Shown here one piece after another: positions 46,470 to 56,473 of a stretch of DNA of 64,000 nt (the first letter of the stretch is position 1; each line of letters starts with the position of its first letter). The stretch covers positions 94,128,293 through 94,192,292 of the forward strand of contig OX375883.1 of NCBI GenBank assembly GCA_947359465.1, in the 5' to 3' direction. The notes below the pieces were generated by a model that saw only the letters and a list, made by a program, of their open reading frames with translations, was not told the origin of the DNA and did no database searches. Made by a program: the position numbers and the translations under genes. This DNA is from Metellina segmentata. Taxonomy: Eukaryota; Arthropoda; Arachnida; Araneae; Tetragnathidae.

Positions 46470-47330
46470 CAGGAATTTTTAGCAGCTCGGTGCCATATCG
46501 ACAAATAATTACGGAATGAATAATAAAACAGAACAAATAATTTAAATTGTATATGTTGCGTGTCAATGTGCGGAATTAGGCATTGTATATATTGCCTTGG
46601 AAATCTATAAAATATGTAACGTATTCACACACAAAATATTGTCTGCATTTTTAATGTTCTATATACTTTTCAAAGGCATTGCATATAATACCTGGGCAGT
46701 AGAAAAAGGACTACTTTTTACGCAAGTTGTGGAAATAGAGTCATGAAAGGGAATATTTTATCGTCGATTTGATTTTTGTCGGAAGTTTTAGCCGCCTGGC
46801 GTCACTCCACCAAATGTTTAAGGAATGAATATTAAGCAAAACTATTAATTTATGTTAATTGTATATGCAACCGTCATTGTGTGAAACTAGGCTGTGTGTA
46901 TATAATACCCAGGAAATCTATATAGAATACCATAAATGAGAGGTCAAAAAACTTATTATCCTTTACACATATTCTAATCACTATGCAATGTCTAATTCCG
47001 CATATTGAAAGTAGCATAAATAATGTGAATGAATTGGTTGTTTAATATTATTATTCCATAAACAATTTTAGTGAAGCCAGGATGTAAAAGTTTACGGCAA
47101 AAAAGGCAAATTGGTAAAGAATGAGACACTTAAAAAACTCTCTTCCATACCTTGAGTAAATATTACTTGAAGTTATGTATAATGCCGAGGGTTATATACA
47201 ATATCTAGGTAAAGTATATAGTATATTAAAATAAACAGACAGTTTAAGCTTTGCCTAAAAATGTTGCCCATTGTATCGATTTCCTGTCATTGTTTACAAT
47301 GCTTGCAATTTACCCCGATGACGAAATATC
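46470..47330. repeat. Two diverged direct repeats, otherwise no gene
   Basis: 46480-46690 and 46785-47000 share an order of motifs (a tttttagc/ttttagcc block, aggaatga, 'aattgtatatg', 'ccttggaaatctata'/'cccaggaaatctata'). They resemble the 258-bp satellite weakly ('attaatttacattgtatatg'). No gene. Confidence 0.5.
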
Positions 47331-47334
47331 TCGG

Positions 47335-47360
47335 ATCTGAATGGACGAGATATCTCGTCG
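47335..47360. repeat. Isolated 16-bp palindrome GACGAGATATCTCGTC
   Basis: A perfect copy with no array around it, close to the tRNA cluster. Confidence 0.7.
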
Positions 47361-47528
47361 AAACACTTGGTAGGTTAAAATTACTGAATAGCTCCACTCA
47401 TTTTCATACGTATTTTAAAAAATTTACTAGATATTAACATAGCTTCAAAGAACTAACTTGTCAAGGGTTACTTAATTTACAACAAGTGTATTATAAAAGG
47501 ATACAAAATTTTAAAAAGAAAATTAAAT

Positions 47529-47610
47529 CGCAGTCGGTAGGATTCGAACCTACGCGGGAAGATCCCAATGGATTTCCAGTCCATCGCCTTAACCGCTCGG
47601 CCACGACTGC
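47529..47610 (-). tRNA. tRNA-Ser-like, anticodon GGA, copy 1
   Basis: 82 nt with a 7-bp acceptor stem GCAGTCG/CGACTGC, discriminator G, D arm TGGCCGAGCGGTTAAGG, anticodon loop CTGGAAA, a long class II variable arm and an intact B box GGTTCGAATCC. The type II shape and discriminator identify serine. The anticodon GGA is very unusual for eukaryotes, which use AGA (inosine) for this box. A short T run follows on the minus strand. Confidence 0.85.
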
Positions 47611-47932
47611 TCACACTCATACCTGCTTACATTGGTAATATAACATCGTTTATTTGAATATGATTAACACAGCACGAATAGGTATTTTATATTGAGTTTT
47701 ACATTGACATTACAACCAACATTTTATATTGAGACTTCATGTGCTTCAACGTATGGAGTGTTATTTGAATTGTATAGCTCTTGAAAAGAGAAACTATTTT
47801 CTGAATGATAATTGTTTTCCAAACTCCGTATTTTCTCTTCACGATAAATGTCGGATACTTTTCCCTAGCAACCAACACAGTACTGGCTACTTTAATATCT
47901 CTAAAATAGATATTTATTATTTAAAAAAAAAT

Positions 47933-48014
47933 CGCAGTCGGTAGGATTCAAACCTACGCGGGAAGATCCCAATGTATTTCCAGTCCATCGCCTTAACCGC
48001 TCGGCCACGACTGC
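47933..48014 (-). tRNA. tRNA-Ser-like, anticodon GGA, copy 2 (likely pseudogene)
   Basis: Same structure, but the B box is GGTTTGAATCC (the invariant C of the T loop changed to T) and the anticodon stem has a mismatch (ATACAT in place of ATCCAT). A T8-9 terminator follows. Confidence 0.7.
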
Positions 48015-48336
48015 TCACACTCATTGCTGCTTTCATTGGTAATATAACATCGTTTATTTGAATATGATTAACAAAGCACGAATACGTATTTTATATTGAG
48101 TTTTACATTGACATTGCAACCAACATTTTATATGGAGACTTCATGTGCTTCAACGTATGGAGTGTTAATTGAATTGTATAGCTCTTGGAAAGAGAAACTA
48201 TTTTCTGAATAATAATTGTTTTCCAAACTCCGTATTTTCTCTTCACGATAAATGTCGGATACTTTTCCCTAGCAACCAACACAGTACTGGCTACTTTAAT
48301 ATCTCTAAAATAGATATTTATTATTTAAAAAAAATT

Positions 48337-48418
48337 CGCAGTCGGTAGGATTCAAACCTACGCGTGAAGATCCCAATGGATTTCTAGTCCATCGCCTTAC
48401 CCGCTCGGCCACGACTGC
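48337..48418 (-). tRNA. tRNA-Ser-like, anticodon AGA, copy 3 (likely pseudogene)
   Basis: The anticodon loop is CTAGAAA. The B box is mutated to GGTTTGAATCC, the D loop reads GCGGGTAAGG and the variable arm is altered ('cgcgtgaag' on the plus strand). A T8 terminator follows. Confidence 0.7.
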
Positions 48419-48741
48419 TCACACTCATTGCTGCTTTCATTGGTAATATAACATCGTTTATTTGAATATGATTAACAAAGCACGAATACGTATTTTATAT
48501 TGAGTTTTACATTGACATTGCAACCAACATTTTATATTGAGACTTCATGTGCTTCAACGTATGGAGTGTTAATTGAATTGTATAGCTCTTGGAAAGAGAA
48601 ACTATTTTCTGAATGATAATTGTTTTCCAAACTCCGTATTTTCTCTTCGCGATAAATGTCGGATACTTTTCCCTAGCAACCAACACAGTACTGGCTACTT
48701 TAATATCTCTAAAATAGATATTTATTATTTAAAAAAAAATT

Positions 48742-48823
48742 CGCAGTCGGTAGGATTCAAAACTACGCGGGAAGATCCCAATGGATTTCCAGTTTATCGC
48801 CTTAACCGCTCGGTCACGACTGC
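48742..48823 (-). tRNA. tRNA-Ser-like, anticodon GGA, copy 4 (likely pseudogene)
   Basis: The most decayed copy: B box and T stem altered (plus strand 'gattcaaaactacg'), anticodon stem altered ('agtttatcgcc') and D arm altered ('ctcggtcacg'). Confidence 0.65.
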
Positions 48824-49145
48824 TCACACTCATTGCTGCTTTCATTGGTAATATAACATCGTTTATTTGAATATGATTAACAAAGCACGAATACGTATTT
48901 TATATTGAGTTTTACATTGACATTGCAGCCAACATTTTATATTGAGACTTCATGTGCTTCAACGTATGGAGTGTTAATTGAATTGTATAGCTCTTGGAAA
49001 GAGAAACTATTTTCTGAATAATAATTGTTTTCCAAACTCCGTATTTTCTCTTCACGATAAATGTCGGATACTTTTCCCTAGCAACCAACACAGTACTGGC
49101 TACTTTAATATCTCTAAAATAGATATTTATTATTTAAAAAAAATT

Positions 49146-49227
49146 CGCAGTCGGTAGGATTCAAACCTACGCGTGAAGATCCCAATGGATTTCTAGTCCA
49201 TCGCCTTACCCGCTCGGCCACGACTGC
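49146..49227 (-). tRNA. tRNA-Ser-like, anticodon AGA, copy 5 (likely pseudogene)
   Basis: It carries the same set of changes as copy 3, 809 bp away, so copies 3-4 and 5-6 are a duplicated pair of units. The B box is mutated. Confidence 0.7.
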
Positions 49228-49551
49228 TCACACTCATTGCTGCTTTCATTGGTAATATAACATCGTTTATTTGAATATGATTAACAAAGCACGAATACGT
49301 ATTTTATATTGAGTTTTACATTGACATTGCAACCAACATTTTATATTGAGACTTCATGTGCTTCAACGTATGGAGTGTTAATTGAATTGTATAGCTCTTG
49401 GAAAGAGAAACTATTTTCTGAATGATAATTGTTTTCCAAACTCCGTATTTTCTCTTCACGATAAATGTCGGATACTTTTGCCTAGCAACCAACACAGTAC
49501 TGGCTACTTTAATATCTCTAAAATAGATATTTATTATTTAAAAAAAAAATT

Positions 49552-49633
49552 CGCAGTCGGTAGGATTCGAACCTACGCGGGAAGATCCCAATGGATTTCT
49601 AGTCCATCGCCTTAACCGCTCGGCCACGACTGC
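49552..49633 (-). tRNA. tRNA-Ser (AGA), copy 6, intact
   Basis: All arms are canonical, B box GGTTCGAATCC, anticodon AGA (reads UCU as inosine), discriminator G, and a T-run terminator on the minus strand. This is the copy most likely to be functional. Confidence 0.9.
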
Positions 49634-49822
49634 TCGCACACAAATGTGCTTCTTTATGTTATTGTACTATGCATAAACACGCATGTTTGTACAGCCGAAA
49701 GCACTTTCAAGTGATGAGAAATGAGCGATAAGCCTGGTATGATGGGATTGAAGTACGTTTGCTGTTTCACTGAATATTTAGGCCAGCTAAACATTGTACG
49801 TTTCAATGCTTTATAAACACAC

Positions 49823-50469
49823 ACACATACTAGGGATGCGGCATCGATGTCGATGTTTTCAAAACATTGATGTTTTTTATAAAACATCGATGTATTTAAC
49901 ATCGATGTATTGGGGTCGATGTTTTTGTAACATCGATGTTTATACGTGTCGATGTTTTTACGTTGTCGATGTTTTATTTTTAAATGAAAAAAGTACCGTT
50001 ATAAAAATTTTAAAAATAACCAGGTAGCATAATTTTCATAATCAGCAAATTGAACATACTTTTAGACCAAAGTGACCAAAGATGAAGGGTTTGAAAAATA
50101 GGGATGCGACATCGATGTCGATGTTTTAGAAAAAACATCGATGTATTGGAACCTATGTCGCATCACTAGTTGCTAAACCAGTTTTAAGAAATGGGGAAAC
50201 AAGTTTAAATACACTGAATTAGAAAAACATCGATGGTTTGGGGGCGATGTATTATCAACATCAATGTTTTGATGTCGATGTAGCATCACAAGTTGCTAAA
50301 CCAGTTTTAAGAAACGGGGGAAAAAGTTTAAATACACTGAATTTTAAAACATCGATGTTTTTAAACATCTTTTGGGTCGATGTATTATCAACATCGATGT
50401 TTTAATTTTGAACATCGATGTTTCAAAACATCGATGTTTTGCTATCGATGTCGCATCCCTAACACATAC
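49823..50469. mobile_element. hAT-like MITE, copy 3, perfect 8-bp target duplication
   Basis: The element is 49831-50461 (631 bp), with ends TAGGGATGCGG and TCGCATCCCTA, flanked by ACACATAC on both sides (49823-49830 and 50462-50469). The interior is as in copies 1 and 2. Confidence 0.9.
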
Positions 50470-50569
50470 GTGTTTACAAACTTCAAAGAGAAGTAGGAAA
50501 CAAAAAATTCACACCACGTAATATTGAGCACCTCAGTATTTCGACAGTTAATTCGCAAAATCACGGGAC

Positions 50570-50850
50570 TTTAAACGGCCGATGTAGAAGAAACCAGAGG
50601 GTTCCAAGTTCGAATCCAACAAAAGACCGTCATGTTAAAGAGGGGGGCTGGTGCACGTTATATATGCAGTGGTGTTAAATGTCCTCAAGTAACTGTGGTG
50701 TGGAAGTTTGGATTGTGGAGATGCAAGCATAGGTAGGACTTCGTCCTCTAACTATGGTTCAAAATTACGTGGTGTTGTCCTCGAATATTTCCCTTTGGGG
50801 TATCATATAGCCAATAGCCCATTCTGTTGATCCAGTGCGATGTTAATTAA
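50570..50850 (+). mobile_element. SINE family 1, plus-strand copy
   Basis: The head has B box AAGTTCGAATCC near 50608. The core AAGACCGTCATGT ... GGGCTGGTGCACGTTA and the 3' domain follow, to 'gcgatgttaattaaaatac'. Confidence 0.7.
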
Positions 50851-51340
50851 AATACTAACCCCCCCCCCTACAAGGGTCTTAAAAATACTTTTATGTTAGA
50901 TGATTAGTAGTTTATAGCTTCTGGCGAAATGTTCAAAGATGTACAAGTTTCTCCAAACGCAAGATAAAATAATAAAATAATGAAGAGAAATTGTGTATCT
51001 AATCAACCGGAAGGATAATTTTACAGCATTGAAATACGACATATGACCATAAATTCGTGATTAAAAATATATTGAAAACATGGTGGATAATTCTAAAGAA
51101 CATGAAAACTATCAAATAGCTTCTGTGTTAGAAGGCTCCCTTTTTCTTTGAGAATCAGTCGAGAATCTGTTTTTTAAATAGAAGCAGTTTTCTATTTCAA
51201 GCTTCTATAAATAGATTTTAAGATTACTTAAAAAATCAATCATTAAAGAATGAACATATTTTTATTTGATAATTTATCATTTCTGAATGTGAATGTCCGA
51301 TACCAGTTTTCTGTTAAATTTATTTCTCTTAACTCTCCAA
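50851..51340. other. No gene recognised
   Basis: AT-rich, with a C9 run at 50863. Nothing else was seen. Confidence 0.4.
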
Positions 51341-51344
51341 GTGG

Positions 51345-52430
51345 TTTCAATGAGGTATATCGTTCATCAAAATCCGGCCAATTTTGCTAAGGACGAGATA
51401 TCTCTTCCATCAAGACCTGGCCAATATCGCTAATGACAAAAAATATCATGTCTCAAGATCTCACTAAATTCACTAATGACAAAACAACTCTTCCATCAAG
51501 ATATGGCAAATTCGCTACTGACAAAATATTTCGTCCATCAAGATCTGGTCAATTTTGCTTATGGTCTCTTCCATCAAGTTCTGGCCAATTTCGCTAATGA
51601 CAAAATATATCATCCATAAAGATATGGCCAAATTCGCTAATGACAGAATATTTTTTTCCATCAAGATCTGGCCAATTTCGCTAATGACACGTTATCTCGT
51701 CCATCAAGGTCTGGCTAAATTCACCAATGACAAAATACCTCGTCCATCCAGATCTGGTCAATTTTGCTTATGACAAAATATCTTTTCCGTCATGATCTGG
51801 CTAATTTCGCTAATGACACGTTATCTCGTCCATCAAGGTCTGGCTAAATTCGCTAATGACAAAATATCTCGTCCATCAAGATCTGGTCAATTTTGCTTAA
51901 GACAAGATATCTCTTCCATCAAGATCTGGCCAAATTCGCTACTGACAAAATATCTTTTCCGTCATGATCTGGCTAATTTCGCTAATGACAAAATATCTCG
52001 TCCATCAAGGTCTGGCTAAATTCGCTAATGACAAAATATCTCGTCCATCAAGATCTGGTCAATTTTGCTTAAGACAAGATATCTCTTCCATCAAGATCTG
52101 GCCAATTTCGCTAATGACAAAATATCTCTTCCATCGAGATCTGACTAAATTCGCTAAGCAAAATATCCCTTCCATCAAGATCTGGCCAGTTTCGCTAATG
52201 ACGAAATATCTCTTCAATCGAGATCTGACTAAATTTTCTAAGGACAAAACATCCCTTCCATCAAGATCTGGCCAATTTCGCTACAGACAAAATATCTCGT
52301 CCATCAAGGTCTTGTGAATTTTTTTAATCCCGAGTTATCTTCTCACAATATAATGCGATTAGTTTTGTGATTACGAAATTAAGATTAGGTCAGCTTTAGT
52401 AAGGACGAAATATCTCGTTTGGATAACCAC
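51345..52430. repeat. 43-bp minisatellite of the palindrome family
   Basis: About 23 units follow GACAAAATATCTCGTC + CATCAAGATCTGGCCAA + TTTCGCTAAT. Early and late units show the full palindrome GACGAGATATCTCTTC-like forms. Larger blocks repeat (51790-51960 and 51965-52130). Long open frames are artefacts. Confidence 0.9.
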
Positions 52431-52586
52431 CAGAAAGGGTTAAAGCTCTTTAAAGAAGTTTTGAAACATTCTGTACAGCTGTCCATTTAAAACTCCAAAA
52501 TGTTCATTTTTCTTTTCGTTGCTAGAGAGCCTGAGAGAGTGTCTTTTCTCATATATATAGCATCTTTCTTGAATAAATGGTCTTTT

Positions 52587-52745
52587 TAATTAACGTCATA
52601 ATGGAGCAACACAACGGGCTATTGATGACTGTCCGGGATCAAACCCGAAGAGAAAGATCCTAGGACAACAACAGGACTAGGATCCTGGCACCCTACTTTC
52701 CAAACTTCCACATTATTCCAACGTGAATATATAGGTATGAAAGAG
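52587..52745 (-). mobile_element. SINE family 1 fragment
   Basis: The 3' domain ('aatggagcaacacaacggg', 'gtccgggatcaaaccc') and part of the body are present, without the head. Confidence 0.7.
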
Positions 52746-54290
52746 TGAATTTTTATTGAATGTTCTATAATATAACAAACAATTAAAGCAATAATATCTG
52801 CAACCATTCCTTTATACTCAATCTACATGTGAATCTCTAATGCAATGTAACAAAATTAAAATATATTTCATTCTTTTAAAGAAAATTACTTTCTTTTGTT
52901 TGAACTATGTATCCACATTTTTCACAAAAACAAATGTTTCAACATTTTAAAAGAAAATTGATCTTTCTGGATTCGAAAAATTAGCTATTTACATTTAAGA
53001 TAATATATTACTCTAAATATAATAGAAATATAATCCCATTGTCAACGCTTGTGTATTGTGCTTGATTAATTAATCGCTCGATGTAGGATAGTATACATTT
53101 ATAACAGCAAAGCACTACCCAAATTGCAAAAAATAAAAACATTTTTTAATTACTCTCTATTTGTTTTATTTTTATTAGCTGCGTTTCTAAACAATGCTGC
53201 ATGAAAACGATTCTTTACTAATAAAATACTCGAACGATAATTCAAACTCGAAAACAAACGAAATTCGAATCAACAGGTTGCAAAAAGAAAACAAACCCTG
53301 AATAGAAGGTTAAATGTACTTTAATTAAACACTCTTTTTTATAATTATGCAAATTTAGACGTATAGTTATCTTCGGTAAATGAAAAAACTTCAATTCGGG
53401 AACCCGAAAAACCATTAATTAAACGCAAGGGTTATTAATATATAATGCATAAACATTCTCTTAATCTATCAAGAAAATTTCATTAAAGTCCTAATGAAAA
53501 TAATATTGATTTGTTTTGTAAACTTCGGTTCAATTAATCTATCGTCTCAAATAATTACGCTTTTGTGTTTGTAGATAAATACCAATCTATTATTTCCTTA
53601 TGATTAAAATTCTATTGCACGATACATCAAGTCTTTCATTGCTCATTACTAACTCAGTATCAATGAAGAATTTAACTTTCAAAAAACCTGATCACCATTG
53701 TGATAGGTCGTTTGTTTTAGAAACAAGACTTGGCAGGTTGAAGAAAAAAATATTTTTAATTTTCGGAACTTTAAATGTGAATTAAATAAAAATGTTTGTC
53801 CTTTAAATGTTCTGCTTAAAGAAACGTTCTCTAATACGGACTTTTTGTTGGAACAAAAGTGTTGCGATGAATTGTAAGAGGAATCTGAAAGGATTTTAAA
53901 AAACTTTCGCTGCATTTAAGAGTTTATCGGTGTAAAATGTTGCGTGACTTCTCGAAAGTTTTTTATTCTTTGTAAACAAAATAAAGACGTTATTTTCTTC
54001 AAAATATTGTTTCTTTTTAAGCGATCTTTGATCTTTTATCATTGAAATTTTAACTTCAATTAAGACGAAAAAAGGTTTTAGGTTGGTTCTTAAAATACAA
54101 TTGAAAAGTTCTTGATTTGATAGCATTCTTGTTTCATTCAGGTAGATAGCTAGGTATCATTCAGGTAGATAGTTAGGTTTTATCAGGTAGATTATACTCA
54201 ACCACACATATGAATCTTCAATTAAACGAATTCTTAAAGTGTACTTCAATTAAAATTAAAATAGATTTTTAAGTTTTTTTTATAATTAGG
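52746..54290. other. No gene recognised (very AT-rich)
   Basis: Open frames to 78 residues lack motifs. A repeated 'tcaggtagat' motif occurs three times at 54139-54190. Confidence 0.45.
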
Positions 54291-54304
54291 GCAACTTTTT
54301 TGTT

Positions 54305-54400
54305 GCAGTAAAAATGGAAAAAGTTGCATTTATAATTTCCTAAAGTTGCATTTATAATTTCCTAAAGTTGCATTTATAATTTCCTAAAGTTGCATTTATT
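54305..54400. repeat. 21-bp minisatellite, four units
   Basis: 'aagttgcatttataatttcct' type units, with a related loose repeat at 430-490. Confidence 0.8.
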
Positions 54401-54499
54401 TTTGATACACTAAATTCTAAAATAAATTATTCGTAAAAAAAATTTAAAAATTCAAAATATATTGACAATTTTAGTCGTGTACAACAGTATTCTAATACT

Positions 54500-54690
54500 T
54501 ACTGAAATACAGAAGAACGTTGAAAGGGCGATCCTTGGCCAGTAATTTCTTTAACATTGAAAACCTGCGCCAGCCGCTGTCATATAATGTGCTGTATCGG
54601 ATAGCAGAAGCGCAAAACCCTTTCGCACAATATTCAGAGATTTTAAAACGTCATTTACAAGGCGAACAACAGGCGAAGGATATTTGAAAG
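54500..54690 (+). repeat. Dispersed repeat R1, copy 2 (coding-like)
   Basis: A frame of about 60 residues is open from about 54503 to the stop at 54687. It includes RSLASNFFNIENLRQPLSYN and YRIAEAQNPFAQYSEILKRH. It is the longer of two copies. The family is unknown; it is probably a transposon-encoded fragment. Confidence 0.5.
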
Positions 54691-54829
54691 ATAAAAATAA
54701 TCAATACAAATATGATGGGGTTATCGAAAATATGATATTTGAATGTGGGTTTTCTTCCATCAAGTCCCGTAAAGTTAAGACAGATTTGTTTGCTACGATT
54801 GAACACTGAATGATAATCGATTAAAATAG

Positions 54830-54907
54830 GTAAGTAGTTTATTTTGCTTCACACTGGAGCAACCAACGGGTTATTTTTCGATGGTCCGGGACCAATCCCC
54901 AAGGGAA
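54830..54907 (-). mobile_element. SINE family 1, 3'-domain fragment
   Basis: 'cactggagcaaccaacggg' and 'ggtccgggaccaatcccc', followed by a palindrome-family scrap 'gacgagatctcgtc'. Confidence 0.6.
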
Positions 54908-54954
54908 TTCAACGACGAGATCTCGTCATTCATTCGATTAGCAGTTATTACAGA

Positions 54955-56290
54955 TTAGCTATTATCCCGCAATATAACAGCTAAACTGCGCTATAACTGC
55001 TAATCCGTGCTATAACCGCAAATTCCCGCTGTAACCACTAATCCGTTCTATAGCCGCTAATCCGCGCTATAATCGTTAATCTGCTTTATAACTGCTAATC
55101 CGCGCTATAAAAGCTAATCTGCTTTATAACTGCTAATCCGTGCTATAACCGCTAATATACGCTATACCCACTAATCAGTTCTAAAATCACTAATACGCTC
55201 TATAACCGCTAATCCACGCTATAACCGCTAATCTGCGCTATAACTGCTAATCCGTGCTATAACCGCAAATCCCCGCTGTAACCCCTAATCCGTTCTATAG
55301 CCGCTAATCCGCGTTATAATCGTTAATCTGCTTTATAACTGCTAATCCGCGCTATAACAGCTAATCTGCGCTATAACTGCTAATCCGTGCTATAACCGCT
55401 AATATACGCCATACCCACTAATCAGTTCTGAAATCACTAATACGCTCAATAACCGCTAATCTGCGCTATAACTGCTAATCCGTGCTATAACCGCAAATCC
55501 CAACTGTAACCATTAATCCGTTCTATAGCCGCTAATCCGCGTAGTAATCGTTAATCTGCTTTATAACTGCTAATCCGCGCTATAACAGCTAATCTGCGCT
55601 ATAACTGCTAATCCGTTCTATAACCGCTAATATACGCTATACCCACTAATCAGTTCTGAAATCACTAATATGCTCTATAACCGCTAATCTGCGCTATAAC
55701 TGCTAATCCGTTCTATAACCGCAAATCCCCGTTGTAACCACTAATCCGTTCTATAGCCGCTAATCCGCGTTATAATCGTTAATCTGCTTTATAACTGCTA
55801 ATGCACGCTATAACCGCTAATCTGCGCTATAACTGCTAATCCGTGCTATAACCGCAAATTCCTGTGTAACCACTAATCCGTTCTATAGCCGCTAATCTGC
55901 GTTATAATCGTTAATCTGCTTTATAACTGCTAATCCGCGCTATAACAACTAAACTGCGCTATAACTGCTAATCCGTGCTATAAGCGCTAATATACGCTAT
56001 ACCCACTAATAAGTTCTGAAATCACTAATACGCTCTATAACCGCTAATCTGCGCTAAAACTGCTAATCCTTGCTATAACCGCTAATATACGCTATACCCA
56101 CTAATCAGTTCTAAAATCACTAATACGCTCTATAACCGCTAATCCACGCTATAACCGCTAATCTGCGCTATAACTGCTAATCCGTGCTATAACCGCTAAT
56201 CTATGCTATACCCACTAATCCGTTCTAAAACCACTAATCCGTTCTATAACCGATAATCCACGCTATATCCACTAATCTGCGCTATTACCT
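54955..56290. repeat. 19-bp minisatellite, about 70 units
   Basis: The unit is 'taaccgctaatccgcgcta'. A longer pattern of about 17 units ('...cccactaatcagttctgaaatcactaatacgctc...') recurs, so it has higher-order structure. Confidence 0.92.
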
Positions 56291-56473
56291 AGGCTACCTC
56301 AGTCCACGTTTAAAATACAATTAATGGTGTTACTCTGATTCCCTCGTTTAACCTTGAAACGGTAGTCATTCAGCGACAAACTGTTCTTGCAGTTGGTCCC
56401 ACAGTTGGTAGTTGAATTCACTTCACACTGTAGCAACATAACAGGCTATCAAAATGTCCCACAGACACTGATA

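Larger units (their letters stand above)
47529..49650 (-). repeat. 404-bp tandem repeat carrying one tRNA-Ser per unit
   Basis: Gene starts are 404, 404, 405, 404 and 406 bp apart. The spacer of about 322 bp is nearly identical among units. Plus-strand open frames of 71-92 residues in the spacer recur only because the spacer does. Confidence 0.9.

Noticed and set aside
47729..49615. Repeated 71- to 92-residue frames between the tRNA genes
   Set aside because: They recur only because the 404-bp unit recurs, and they run into the tRNA sequence. There is no motif and copies differ by indels.
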